From NCBI RefSeq assembly GCF_900156505.1, contig NZ_FTPR01000004.1, positions 124,001 to 188,000 of the forward strand: a DNA stretch of 64,000 bases. Reading direction: 5' to 3'. Source of the DNA: Yoonia rosea. GTDB taxonomy: Bacteria > Pseudomonadota > Alphaproteobacteria > Rhodobacterales > Rhodobacteraceae. Shown one piece after another: positions 24,221-33,139 of this stretch. The notes under the pieces were generated by a model. The model saw only the letters and a program-made list of their open reading frames with translations. It made no database searches and had not been told where the DNA came from. The translations under genes and the position numbers were made by a program. Each line of letters starts with the position of its first letter. The first letter of the stretch is position 1.

Positions 24221-26454
24221 TAGACCAGCCAGTCGGCCACAGCGCGGCGCACGGATTGGTCGCCATTCGCGATCGCTTCGTCCATCACCGCCTTCACCTC
24301 ATCGAGGTTCACGCGGCGCAAGAGATGCTTGACCGGACCGACCGAGGCAGGGCGCATTGACAGGGTGCGCAGGCCAAGGGCGGCAAAGCAAAGCGCCTCA
24401 ACAGGACGCCCTGCATCTTCGCCACAGAAGGACAGCGGTGTTCCGCTTTTCTCACAACGCTTGATGACAAGGCTCAGGAAGGACAGAAAGCTGGTGTCCA
24501 GCGTATCGTAGCGTTTGCGCACGCGCTCATTCTCGCGGTCGGCAGCAAAGAAGAACTGTTTGAGGTCGTTACCGCCAATGGAAATGAAATCGACTTCTTC
24601 GAAAAAAGCATCCGGCGCATAGGCGAGCGAGGGTGTTTCCAGCATCGCGCCCACGTCGAGTTTGGACGGCAAGGCGTGGCCCAATTTGGTTTCGCGCGCA
24701 ATGGCCTTGTCCATTTCGGCGCGTGCTGCACGAAACTCATTCATCTGGGTGATAAAGGGGAACATCACGGTCAGGGGCTGACCGTTTGCAGCGCGCAGAA
24801 GTGCTTGCAACTGCATCCGCAAGACGCCTGGCTTATCAAGTCCCACACGGATCGCACGCCACCCCATCGCGGGGTTCGGTTCATCATTGGGCTTCATATA
24901 GGTCAGCACTTTGTCCGACCCGATATCAAGTGTGCGAAACGCCACCCGCTTGCCGTCTGCGGCTTTGAGCACACGCGCATAAAGCGCTGAAAGCTCGGCG
25001 CGGCGCGGCATCTGGGTGCGGATCAGGAACTGCAATTCAGTCCGGAAGAGCCCGACGCCTTCCGCACCCGAGCCCGCCAGCGACGGCAGGTCCGCAATCA
25101 GGCCTGCGTTCATCTGCAAGGAGATACGCGTGCCACATTTGGTTTCCGCAGGCAGGTCGCGGATTGAGGCATAGCGTTCCTGCGCGCGCGTCTGCATCGC
25201 GATTTTGTCGCGGAACGCGGCTTGCACGGTCTCATCAGGGCGCAAATGCGCGATGCCCTGATCGCCATCGACAAGGATCGGGTCGCCGTTCAAGGCCTCA
25301 CGGGTGACGCCTTTGGCGTTGATGATGAGCGGGATCGCCCAAGCCCGTGCTACAATGGCGGCGTGACTGCCGACCGAGCCTTCTTCGAGCACGATGCCGC
25401 GGATTTTCTTGCCATACTCCAAGAGTTCTCCGGGCCCGATATTGCGGGCCACAAGAATCGGATTGTCGGGCATGTCCGCGCGCGCCTCGGCGCCTTGGCC
25501 GGTCAGAATACGCAGCAAGCGGTTGGAGAGATCATCAAGATCATGCAACCGTTCGCGCAGGTAGGGGTCAGCGGCACGCGATAGACGTGCGCGGGCGTGT
25601 GATTGCTCTTTTTCGACCGCGGCCTCGGCAGAGAGACCGCTTTTGACGTCCTCCTCCATCCGCTTGAGCCAACTGGTCGAATTGGCAAACATGCGGTAGG
25701 CCTCAAGCACCTGCACCTGATCGGCATCAACCGAGCGTGCGCCGATCAGCATGTTGTCAACGCCCTTGCGCAGGTCCTCGATGGCGTCGCGCAGACGTGC
25801 ACCTTCGGTTTCAGGGTCTTCCGAAATCGGATTTGTGACCACAACGCGGGGTTCGTGCAGGTAAACGACACCCTCGCTGGCCCCTTCCTGCGCAATCGAG
25901 CCGCGCAGCATGACAGGCTGTTGGTGGCGGGCCGAAAGTGCGGCACCTTCACCGACAAAGGCGCCCAACTCGGTCATCTCGGCGATAACCATCGCTACGA
26001 TTTCAAGCGCGTAGACCTCATCCGGCGTGTATTCACGGGCCGCTTTGGACTGGACGACCAGCACGCCCAGTACATCGCCAAGACGCTGGATCGGGACGCC
26101 GCAGAAAGACGAATAACGCTCTTCCCCTGTCTCGGGCATATAGCGAAAGCCCTTGGCCGCTGGCGCATCAGCGGTGTTGATGACCGTGCGGCTCTTGGCG
26201 GTACGCCCGACAAGCCCCTCGCCCAATCGCATCCGCGTCTGGTGCACAGCATCTGCCTCGAGGCCTTTGGTTGCACAAAGCTCAAGCGTTTCAGCATCGC
26301 GGAACAGATAGATCGAGCACACTTCGGTGCCCATCGAATCAGCGATCAGGTTCACCACGGCATCCAGCCGCGCCTGACCCTCGTTGTCAGCCGCGAGCGC
26401 CTCGCGCAGCCGTCCAAGCAGCTTGCGGCTTTCGCTTTCTAGCCGATGTGGCAT
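24211..26454 (-). CDS. ptsP: PTS enzyme I of the nitrogen-related system (PtsP)
   Basis: A 747-residue EI-Ntr that autophosphorylates with PEP and passes phosphate to NPr, a regulatory chain without sugar transport. Domains in order: a GAF sensor (about 20-160; CSIYLFRDAETLELCATKGL), the PEP-utiliser N-domain, the phospho-His segment GSVGSHAAIVARAWAIPL, and the PEP-binding barrel with GVGLFRTELQFL and FCGEDAGRPV. The start has an excellent ribosome site (AGGAGGGG). It follows lysC by 36 bases, a conserved alphaproteobacterial pair. Confidence 0.94.
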   Translation of the reverse strand: MPHRLESESRKLLGRLREALAADNEGQARLDAVVNLIADSMGTEVCSIYLFRDAETLELCATKGLEADAVHQTRMRLGEGLVGRTAKSRTVINTADAPAAKGFRYMPETGEERYSSFCGVPIQRLGDVLGVLVVQSKAAREYTPDEVYALEIVAMVIAEMTELGAFVGEGAALSARHQQPVMLRGSIAQEGASEGVVYLHEPRVVVTNPISEDPETEGARLRDAIEDLRKGVDNMLIGARSVDADQVQVLEAYRMFANSTSWLKRMEEDVKSGLSAEAAVEKEQSHARARLSRAADPYLRERLHDLDDLSNRLLRILTGQGAEARADMPDNPILVARNIGPGELLEYGKKIRGIVLEEGSVGSHAAIVARAWAIPLIINAKGVTREALNGDPILVDGDQGIAHLRPDETVQAAFRDKIAMQTRAQERYASIRDLPAETKCGTRISLQMNAGLIADLPSLAGSGAEGVGLFRTELQFLIRTQMPRRAELSALYARVLKAADGKRVAFRTLDIGSDKVLTYMKPNDEPNPAMGWRAIRVGLDKPGVLRMQLQALLRAANGQPLTVMFPFITQMNEFRAARAEMDKAIARETKLGHALPSKLDVGAMLETPSLAYAPDAFFEEVDFISIGGNDLKQFFFAADRENERVRKRYDTLDTSFLSFLSLVIKRCEKSGTPLSFCGEDAGRPVEALCFAALGLRTLSMRPASVGPVKHLLRRVNLDEVKAVMDEAIANGDQSVRRAVADWLVYQV

Positions 26455-26470
26455 AGCCCCTCCTGTGGAA

Positions 26471-26498
26471 CGGGCTGGCACACAAATGCGTCAGCCCG
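26471..26498 (-). other. Hairpin enclosing the lysC stop codon
   Basis: CGGGCTG (26471-26477) and CAGCCCG (26492-26498) form a seven-base stem that contains the lysC stop codon (26491-26493). The stem ends a few bases before the ptsP ribosome site. It could tie ptsP translation to lysC translation. On the plus strand it is followed by CTTTTT, so it would act as a terminator in that direction, though no plus-strand gene ends there. Confidence 0.35.
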
Positions 26499-27729
26499 CT
26501 TTTTCCAATTCGAAAGCATCATGCAGGGCTTGCACGGCAAGTTCCATGTATTTTCTGTCGATCAATACGGAAATCTTGATCTCGGAGGTTGTAATGACCT
26601 TAATGTTCACACCTTCAGCGGAAAGCACACGGAACATCTTGGCCGCGACGCCGGTATGGCTGCGCATGCCGATCCCCACGACGCTGACTTTGGCCACGCC
26701 TTCGTCAGCAACGAGGTCGTGAAAATTGATCGCGCCGCTCGCCTTGGCATCCTGCATCGCCTTTTCAGCGCGTTTCACCTGATCGGTCGGGCAAGAGAAC
26801 GTCATATCCGTGCGCCCTTCTTCCGAGATGTTTTGCACGATCATGTCGACGTTTACGCCAGCCTCGGACAGCGGCCCAAAGATCGCGGCGGCAATGCCGG
26901 GGCGGTCGGCGACCGAGATCAGGGTCATTTTCGCTTCGTCGCGTGAATAGGCGACACCGGCTACAACATTGGATTCCATGATTTCCTCCTCATCGCAGAC
27001 CAGCGTTCCGGCGCTGTCCGATGGTTCTTCGAATGATGACAGCACCCGCAGGCGCACTTTATAGCGCATGGCCAGTTCGACCGAGCGGGTTTGCAAAACC
27101 TTTGCACCCAATGAGGCCAGTTCCAGCATTTCCTCGAAGGCGATCTTGTCGAGCTTGCGCGCCTTGCTCGTGATGCGCGGGTCCGTCGTGTAGACGCCGT
27201 CAACATCAGTGTAGATATCGCAACGTTCCGCCCCGAACGCGGCGGCAAAGGCCACGGCTGTTGTATCAGATCCACCGCGCCCCAAGGTGGTGATGCGGCC
27301 TTCGGGGCTGATGCCCTGAAAACCGGCCACGACGGCAACTTTCATGCCTTCGCCGAACTTGGCGTTGATCTTTTCGGTGGGTATCTCTTCGATGCGTGCG
27401 TTCGAATGGGCCGAGGTGGTTTTGACAGGCACCTGCCAGCCCTGCCAGCTGCGCGCGGGGATATCCATTTCCTGCAAACGCAGTGCCATCAGGCCCGCGG
27501 TCACGTTTTCGCCTGATGACACGATCGCATCATATTCGCGTGCATCATAAAGCGGGGATGTTTCATTGACCCAGCCGACAAGTTCGTTGGTCTTGCCCGA
27601 CATCGCCGAGACAATAACGATCACATCATAGCCATTGGCGACCTCGACAGCTACGCGTTTTGCCGCGCGTGCGATACGGTCAAGGTTGGCCACCGAAGTG
27701 CCGCCAAATTTCATCACGAGCGTTGGCAT
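26491..27729 (-). CDS. lysC: Aspartate kinase
   Basis: A 412-residue kinase for the first step of the Lys/Thr/Met pathway. It has KFGGTSVAN at the N-terminus, VSSGENVTAGLMA, and GRGGSDTTAVAFA with YTDVDGVYTTDPRI. Two C-terminal ACT domains follow (about 265-410), the site of feedback control in this subfamily. The length and the ACT pair match the monofunctional enzymes of alphaproteobacteria. No internal ribosome site for a separate beta subunit was seen. Confidence 0.96.
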   Translation of the reverse strand: MPTLVMKFGGTSVANLDRIARAAKRVAVEVANGYDVIVIVSAMSGKTNELVGWVNETSPLYDAREYDAIVSSGENVTAGLMALRLQEMDIPARSWQGWQVPVKTTSAHSNARIEEIPTEKINAKFGEGMKVAVVAGFQGISPEGRITTLGRGGSDTTAVAFAAAFGAERCDIYTDVDGVYTTDPRITSKARKLDKIAFEEMLELASLGAKVLQTRSVELAMRYKVRLRVLSSFEEPSDSAGTLVCDEEEIMESNVVAGVAYSRDEAKMTLISVADRPGIAAAIFGPLSEAGVNVDMIVQNISEEGRTDMTFSCPTDQVKRAEKAMQDAKASGAINFHDLVADEGVAKVSVVGIGMRSHTGVAAKMFRVLSAEGVNIKVITTSEIKISVLIDRKYMELAVQALHDAFELEKAG

Positions 27730-27799
27730 GGGCTATCTTTCGAAAACGTCTGAATAATCAGCGCTTCCTTTACTGTGCGTGGTCGCAAAGGGCAAATAG

Positions 27800-28450
27800 T
27801 TAGTAAGGGTGCTCCTGCCCGTCCCATGTCAGAAAACAGCCCGTCGTCTGCAGGCTCAGTTCGGCAAATCTCGCGGCCAGCCCTGCGGCGCTTTCTTCCA
27901 TCGAAATGTCGGCACTGTCGCCGCCCATGTCGGTGCGTACCCAGCCGGGATGATAGATGCCGACAGCGATCCCTTCTGGTGCCAGATCAGTGGCCAGGTT
28001 GCGCCCGAGGTTGAGCGCTGCAGCCTTGCTGGCCCGATAGATGTAACTGCCGCCGGGGGCACGCGTGTGTGACGCCATCTGCGACGAGATGATCGCGATT
28101 TTGCCTGCTTTGGCGCGCTGCAAATGAGGCAGGAGGTGTTGGATCGTCAGGAAGACGCCGGTGACGTTTGCTGCAAACATCTGTTCCCACATGTCTGCGG
28201 GGTAGCCCCCGGCCAATGTTTGCCCTTTGTCGAGATAAACACCTGCGTTGCAGACCAGAAGATCAATCGGCCTATCCCCAAGACGCGCCGCCAAGGCGGC
28301 ATGTGATGCGGGGTCTGTGACATCAAGTTCATACATCGGCCCTGCATCAGCGGCGCGATGCGTGCCGATGACAGGTTCGCCCGCGTCAGCATAAAGTCCC
28401 ATAAGCGCCTGACCAATCCCGCGATTGGCCCCTGTGATCAGTGTCGTCAT
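27800..28450 (-). CDS. Short-chain dehydrogenase/reductase
   Basis: A 216-residue short SDR. TLITGANRGIGQALMGLY is the cofactor loop, CNAGVYLDKG follows, and the active site is ISSQMAS with YIYRASKAAALNLGRNLA. It resembles the small SDRs whose best-known member is Drosophila sniffer, a carbonyl reductase; the substrate is unknown. It precedes lysC's start by 70 bases with opposite ends facing (same strand, downstream of the DUF1178 gene by 21 bases). Confidence 0.86.
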   Translation of the reverse strand: MTTLITGANRGIGQALMGLYADAGEPVIGTHRAADAGPMYELDVTDPASHAALAARLGDRPIDLLVCNAGVYLDKGQTLAGGYPADMWEQMFAANVTGVFLTIQHLLPHLQRAKAGKIAIISSQMASHTRAPGGSYIYRASKAAALNLGRNLATDLAPEGIAVGIYHPGWVRTDMGGDSADISMEESAAGLAARFAELSLQTTGCFLTWDGQEHPY

Positions 28451-28471
28451 AAGGTGTCCTGTCTTTGGGGC

Positions 28472-28876
28472 TCAGTTCGTCTTCTTGCGTGGCATGAAGG
28501 GCAGCGGCACGACTGGAATACCATCCTCCACCAGCTTTTTGGCCTCGTTCAGGTTGGCCTCGCCGTAAATCGGGCGTTCGGGGACAAGGCCGTCATGCAT
28601 ATCGCGGGCCTCTTTGACAAATCCCTTACCGACATAGTCGGAATGCGCCTCTACTTTCTCACGCAATGCGGCGAGGTCGGCCTCGGAGGGTTTCGGAGCC
28701 GTGATCCGCGATGATGTGCTGACAGCTGGTGCCATGATCGTCTTGCGGACCTTGGTGGTGCCGCAGGTGGTGCAATTCACCAAATTGGCCGCGACAAGCT
28801 TGTCAAAGGCCTCGCCCGACTGGAACCAGCTTTCGAATTCGTGGTCTTCTTCACATTTGAGGTGGAAACGGATCAT
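28472..28876 (-). CDS. DUF1178 family protein, zinc-ribbon-like
   Basis: 134 residues. The N-terminus MIRFHLKCEEDHEFESWFQSGEAFD and the CTTCG cysteine pair near residue 40 are the marks of DUF1178. With C8 they could bind zinc. The C-terminal part is charged and variable (AALREKVEAHSDYVGKGF). The function of the family is unknown. The ATG at 28876 is used in preference to a GTG one codon earlier. It sits in a minus-strand run Nudix-DUF1178-SDR-lysC. Confidence 0.86.
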   Translation of the reverse strand: MIRFHLKCEEDHEFESWFQSGEAFDKLVAANLVNCTTCGTTKVRKTIMAPAVSTSSRITAPKPSEADLAALREKVEAHSDYVGKGFVKEARDMHDGLVPERPIYGEANLNEAKKLVEDGIPVVPLPFMPRKKTN

Positions 28877-28938
28877 CACAACCTATCGCTTACATCTAAA
28901 TGATAAATAGGCCTTTTGCGCGGGGCTGCAAGCGGCTG

Positions 28939-29412
28939 CTAGCGCAGGATCTTATGTGGCTTAAACCCCGCGACAATGCGCTTTAGTTCCGGCTCTTTGA
29001 TTTTCTTGGCGGCTTTGGCGGGCGACATCCACTTGCGGCGGCGCTGCTCTTTTTCGGGCCAGTCCGCATGCACGTGGGTGACATGAAGCGGATAAACCAT
29101 CGTGACGATTGGGGCGTTATCTACTTTTTGCGGCTTGCTGTAGCTGAACACCCCAAGACAGAAATCAATGGCCTCACCACTTAGTCCCGCCTCTTCAAAG
29201 GCCTCCGTCGCGGCAGCGTTTGCAGGCGTTTGTTTGTGCATGGGCCAGCCCTTGGGGATGATCCAGCGTTTGCGTGTGCGGCTGGTAATCAGGCAAACCT
29301 GGACCTTATCGTTTTTCACACGCCAGCAGAGGGCCGCAAACTGGGCCCGTACGTCTGTTTTGTGTCCGGTCCGCAGCTTCAAGGGGAGCTGTTTTGCGAC
29401 TGATTTTGCCAT
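28939..29412 (-). CDS. Nudix hydrolase
   Basis: About 157 residues. The Nudix region runs PKGWPMHKQTPANAAATEAF followed by EEAGL. The first box Glu is Gln and the RE pair is TE, while the EE pair is kept. Such proteins hydrolyse nucleoside or inositol-type diphosphates; the PKGWPM form is typical of an alphaproteobacterial subgroup resembling diphosphoinositol-phosphate hydrolases. I chose the ATG at 29412 (MAKSVAKQLP); the alternative ATG at 29433 adds seven residues. It is divergent from the deacetylase gene across only 34 bases. Confidence 0.85.
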   Translation of the reverse strand: MAKSVAKQLPLKLRTGHKTDVRAQFAALCWRVKNDKVQVCLITSRTRKRWIIPKGWPMHKQTPANAAATEAFEEAGLSGEAIDFCLGVFSYSKPQKVDNAPIVTMVYPLHVTHVHADWPEKEQRRRKWMSPAKAAKKIKEPELKRIVAGFKPHKILR

Positions 29413-29446
29413 GTTCTCTGCCGCAAATCGCATTACATCAGATTAT

Positions 29447-30604
29447 ATGTCAGACGTTATGCAAGCATCCCTTCCACACGCAACCCCACACGCGCGATTT
29501 ATCGGGTCCGAGATTTATCGGCACTCCAGCTATGGGGCGTGGCATCCGTTGCGCGTGCCGCGTGTCTCGACGGTCATGGACCTTGCGCGCAGCATCGGTT
29601 GGCTGCCGCCTGCGCAGTTTATCACCAGTCCGCGCGCCAAGGCGGCGGCGCTTACGGGATATCATACACCGACCTATCTGGCCGCGTTGCAGGCGGCTGA
29701 AGCGGCGCAGAGTGTGAGTGAGCAGATACGCCTGAAACACAATTTGGGCACGCCTTCCAATCCGATATTCAAGGAAATGTTCCGCAGGCCTGCCACCGCT
29801 GCGGGTGCGTCGCTTTTGGCGGGCGAACTGCTGCGCGACGGCGGTGTAATCTATTCCCCCGCAGGCGGCACGCATCACGGGTTGCCAGACCGCGCAAACG
29901 GCTTTTGCTACCTCAATGATCCGGTGCTGGCGATCCAGTCCTTGCGGCGCAACGGCGCCCAGAAGATTGCCTATATTGATATCGACGCCCACCACCCTGA
30001 CGGGGTCGAGCATGCTTTTGCCTATGATGCGGATACGCTGCAAATCTCGGTGCATGAGGTAAACCGCTGGCCGCGGACAGGTGCTTTGGCGGACATGGGT
30101 GTAGGGCAGGTCTATAACCTGCCTGTGCCAGCAGGGTTGAATGACACCGAAATGGCGCTGATCCGCGACACACTGATTTTGCCTTTGGTGGCTGATTTCG
30201 GCCCTGATGCGATTGTCCTGCAATGCGGGGCAGATGCGGTGGCAGAAGACCGCCAATCGCGGCTAGCCCTGTCAAACAACGCCCATTGGGCGATTGTCGC
30301 AGCCCTGCGCCCGCTGTCGCCGCGTTATCTGGTCCTAGGGGGAGGCGGCTATAACCCGTGGTCGGTGGGCCGGCTCTGGACGGGGGTTTGGGCAACGCTG
30401 AATGGCTACGACATTCCGGATGTCCTGCCGCCCGCATCCCAAGCGATCCTCGGTGCTTTGACGTGGACCAGCCCGCTGCGCAAACACCATCCCGAAGCGC
30501 ACTGGATCACCACACTGCGCGACACCCCGCGCGAAGGGCCGATCAGCGATGCTGTGCGCACGGGCGTGCAGTCATTGGCGATGCGTCGCCCGCGCTGGGC
30601 CTGA
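29447..30604 (+). CDS. Histone deacetylase family protein (class II-like amidohydrolase)
   Basis: A 385-residue enzyme of the arginase/deacetylase fold, zinc dependent. Key segments are GGTHHGLPDRANGFCYLND with the paired His of the charge relay, IAYIDIDAHHPDGVEHAF with the zinc Asp and His, and LGGGGYNP near the C-terminus. Bacterial members act on acetylpolyamines or unknown acetyl substrates (AcuC, acetylpolyamine amidohydrolase). The ATG at 29447 overlaps no neighbour; upstream in-frame codons would run antisense through the Nudix gene. Confidence 0.9.
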   Translation: MSDVMQASLPHATPHARFIGSEIYRHSSYGAWHPLRVPRVSTVMDLARSIGWLPPAQFITSPRAKAAALTGYHTPTYLAALQAAEAAQSVSEQIRLKHNLGTPSNPIFKEMFRRPATAAGASLLAGELLRDGGVIYSPAGGTHHGLPDRANGFCYLNDPVLAIQSLRRNGAQKIAYIDIDAHHPDGVEHAFAYDADTLQISVHEVNRWPRTGALADMGVGQVYNLPVPAGLNDTEMALIRDTLILPLVADFGPDAIVLQCGADAVAEDRQSRLALSNNAHWAIVAALRPLSPRYLVLGGGGYNPWSVGRLWTGVWATLNGYDIPDVLPPASQAILGALTWTSPLRKHHPEAHWITTLRDTPREGPISDAVRTGVQSLAMRRPRWA

Positions 30605-30642
30605 CCCTTGCAAGGGGGCGTAAACGCCCTGATAGTCGCGCC

Positions 30643-31386
30643 ATGAGATTACACATGCTTTTGATCGGGTTTTTTCTGACACTGACCGCCGCTGCAGCGC
30701 GGGCCGATGTGCTGATCTTTGCCGCGGCCAGCCTGAAAGAACCCGTCGATCGGATTGCGGCGCAGTTTGATGATGTTGTTGTCTCTTATGGCGGCAGTGG
30801 CACCATGGCGCGGCAGGTCAGTTTCGGTGCGCCTGCGGACATTGTGCTTCTGGCGAATACCGATTGGATGGATGTCCTGGTCGCGGGCGATCATGTGCAA
30901 GCCGAGAGCGTGTTTGATTTTGCCAGCAACCGCTTGGTGATGATCGGGCCTGAAGGTGCCGGCCCCGTGCCGCTGACATCAGAGGCGATCTTGGACGCAT
31001 TGGAGGCAGGGCGTATGGCCGTCGGGCTTACGCAGGCAGTTCCGGCAGGCATATACGCCAAGGCTGCGTTGCAGTCGCTGGGCTTGTGGGAGGCGATTGA
31101 GGACAAGCTGGCCGAAGTGGACAATGTGCGTGCCGCACTGGCGTTGGTGGCGCGCGGGCAGGCGCCTTTGGGAATCGTTTATCAAAGCGACACGCGGATC
31201 ACGCAGGATGTGGCCCAAGTTGCTCTGTTTCCGGCCGACAGCCATCCGCCGATACGCTATGTTGCAGCGCTGACCAATAACGCTGACATCGCCGCGCAAG
31301 ACGTGCTGACCTATCTGCGCGGACCGCAGGGCCAGACGATTTTGGCAGAGGCCGGTTTGCTGCCGCCTGCGGACGATCCGTCATGA
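30643..31386 (+). CDS. modA: Molybdate ABC transporter substrate-binding protein
   Basis: A 247-residue periplasmic protein with a signal peptide (cut after about residue 19, ...AARA). It then has VLIFAAASLKEPVDRIAAQF and VVSYGGSGTMARQVSFGAPADIVLLANTDWMDVL, which contain the Ser/Asp residues that hold the MoO4 oxyanion in ModA. GIYAKAALQSLGLW is also typical. It heads modABC: modB starts inside its stop (ATGA). The 38-base gap upstream from the deacetylase leaves little room for a separate promoter or Mo riboswitch, and I see none. Confidence 0.95.
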   Translation: MRLHMLLIGFFLTLTAAAARADVLIFAAASLKEPVDRIAAQFDDVVVSYGGSGTMARQVSFGAPADIVLLANTDWMDVLVAGDHVQAESVFDFASNRLVMIGPEGAGPVPLTSEAILDALEAGRMAVGLTQAVPAGIYAKAALQSLGLWEAIEDKLAEVDNVRAALALVARGQAPLGIVYQSDTRITQDVAQVALFPADSHPPIRYVAALTNNADIAAQDVLTYLRGPQGQTILAEAGLLPPADDPS

Positions 31387-32081
31387 TCGACGCGCTCGGG
31401 CCTGCGGAATGGACCGCGATCTGGTTGTCGTTGCGTGTGGCACTGGTGGCCACCTTGGCGGCACTCCCGGTGGCGATTTGGGTGGCGTATATCCTGGCGC
31501 GGAAATCCTTTCCGGGCCGGCAGTTGTTGAATGGTCTGGTGCATTTGCCGTTGGTCTTGCCGCCTGTGGTCACGGGGTATCTTTTGCTAGTGCTTTTCGG
31601 CCAACAAGGGCCGGTAGGCAGTCTGCTGTACCAGACCTTTGGCATCAGTTTTGCCTTTCGCTGGACGGGGGCGGCACTGGCGGCCGCGATCATGGCGTTT
31701 CCCCTGATGGTGCGCGCGATCCGGCTTGGGTTTGAGGCCGTTGATCCGGGATTGGAGGAGACGGCATCTACCCTTGGTGCGTCGCGCATGCGGGTTTGGC
31801 GCACGGTGACACTGCCCTTGGTCGTGCCGGGTATCCTCGCGGGCGCGATATTGGGCTTTGCGAAGGCGCTGGGCGAGTTTGGCGCGACGATCACTTTTGT
31901 CGCCGCGATCCCTGGCCAGACCCAGACCATCCCTACCGCGATCTATGGTCTGTTGCAGGTGCCGGGAAGTGAGCCCGCGGTTTTATCACTGGTCGTGGTG
32001 TCGGTCATCCTTGCGATGGGCGCGCTCATCCTGTCCGAGTGGCTGGCCCGCCGCATGGCCAAGCGGGTGACAGGCAGATGA
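31383..32081 (+). CDS. modB: Molybdate ABC transporter permease
   Basis: A 232-residue inner-membrane permease with about five helices. LPLVLPPVVTGYLLLVLFG is the ModB signature, and ETASTLGASRMRVWRTVTLPLVVPGILAG contains the EAA loop that docks ModC. It starts in an ATGA overlap with modA and ends in an ATGA overlap with modC, so the three subunits are translationally coupled. Confidence 0.96.
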   Translation: MIDALGPAEWTAIWLSLRVALVATLAALPVAIWVAYILARKSFPGRQLLNGLVHLPLVLPPVVTGYLLLVLFGQQGPVGSLLYQTFGISFAFRWTGAALAAAIMAFPLMVRAIRLGFEAVDPGLEETASTLGASRMRVWRTVTLPLVVPGILAGAILGFAKALGEFGATITFVAAIPGQTQTIPTAIYGLLQVPGSEPAVLSLVVVSVILAMGALILSEWLARRMAKRVTGR

Positions 32082-33139
32082 TCACGGTTGATATCCAAAA
32101 GCGGCTGGGCATGTTTGACCTCGATGTGCAATTCGAGGCACCCAAAGGCGTGACGGCGATTTTTGGGCGTTCGGGGTCGGGCAAAACGTCACTGGTCAAT
32201 GCTGTTGCGGGGCTCTTGCGCCCGGATTTGGGGCGGATCGCGGTCGGTGATGCCGTTCTCTTTGATGCGGCGACCCGCCAGCACCTGCCGCCGCACAAAC
32301 GGCGTATCGGTTATGTGTTCCAAGACGCGCGTCTTTTCCCGCATATGACCGTTCAGCGAAATCTGACCTATGGTGGCGATCATGATGCAGCCCGCGTGAT
32401 TGATGTGCTGGGGCTTTCGCATCTGCTCGCGCGGATGCCAGCAGGTCTGTCTGGGGGCGAGCGCCAGCGCGTGGCTCTGGGCCGTGCGCTGATGTGTGAT
32501 CCGCAGCTATTGTTGATGGATGAACCGCTTGCTGCCCTTGATGCCCCGCGTAAGGCTGAAATCCTGCCGTTCATCGAACGGCTGCGCGATGAGGTCGAAA
32601 CACCCATGCTTTATGTCAGCCATGATGTGTCCGAGGTCGCCCGCTTGGCTACGACACTTGTGGTGCTGGACGCAGGCCATGTGGTGGCCTCTGGACCGGT
32701 AGGTCAGGTATTGTCCCAGCCCGAAACGATGCCGTTGGTCGGCGTCCGCGCAGCGGGTGCGGTGATCACCACCAAAGTTGCGGGGCGGTTGCTGGATGAC
32801 GGATTGACAGAACTTGCCTTTTCTGGCGGACGTTTGATCTTGCCGGGGATTTTGGGCGTGTTGGGCCAAACAATCCGTGTGCGTATTCCGGCGCAGGATG
32901 TGATCCTCTCAACGGTCGCCCCGCAAGGTTTGAGCGCATTGAATGTCCTGCCCGTTGAAATCACCCGTGTTGAACAAGGGCGCGGCCCCGGTGTTGCGGT
33001 CGGGCTGCGTGCGGGGAATGATCACCTCTTGGCGCGTGTGACACGGCGCAGCGCATTGCGGATGAATTTGGCGGTAGGACAGAAGATTTATGCCATCATC
33101 AAGGCAACCGCGGTTGGGCCAGAAGACATCGGGCAATGA
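32078..33139 (+). CDS. modC: Molybdate ABC transporter ATP-binding protein
   Basis: A 353-residue ATPase. Walker A is GRSGSGKTSL, the signature is LSGGERQRVALGRAL, and Walker B is LLLMDEPLAALD with the switch His in YVSHDVSEV. A C-terminal TOBE domain (about 285-350) senses molybdate in this family. The ATG at 32078 overlaps the modB stop; an in-frame codon further upstream is inside modB. Its stop abuts that of the convergent waaA. Confidence 0.96.
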   Translation: MITVDIQKRLGMFDLDVQFEAPKGVTAIFGRSGSGKTSLVNAVAGLLRPDLGRIAVGDAVLFDAATRQHLPPHKRRIGYVFQDARLFPHMTVQRNLTYGGDHDAARVIDVLGLSHLLARMPAGLSGGERQRVALGRALMCDPQLLLMDEPLAALDAPRKAEILPFIERLRDEVETPMLYVSHDVSEVARLATTLVVLDAGHVVASGPVGQVLSQPETMPLVGVRAAGAVITTKVAGRLLDDGLTELAFSGGRLILPGILGVLGQTIRVRIPAQDVILSTVAPQGLSALNVLPVEITRVEQGRGPGVAVGLRAGNDHLLARVTRRSALRMNLAVGQKIYAIIKATAVGPEDIGQ

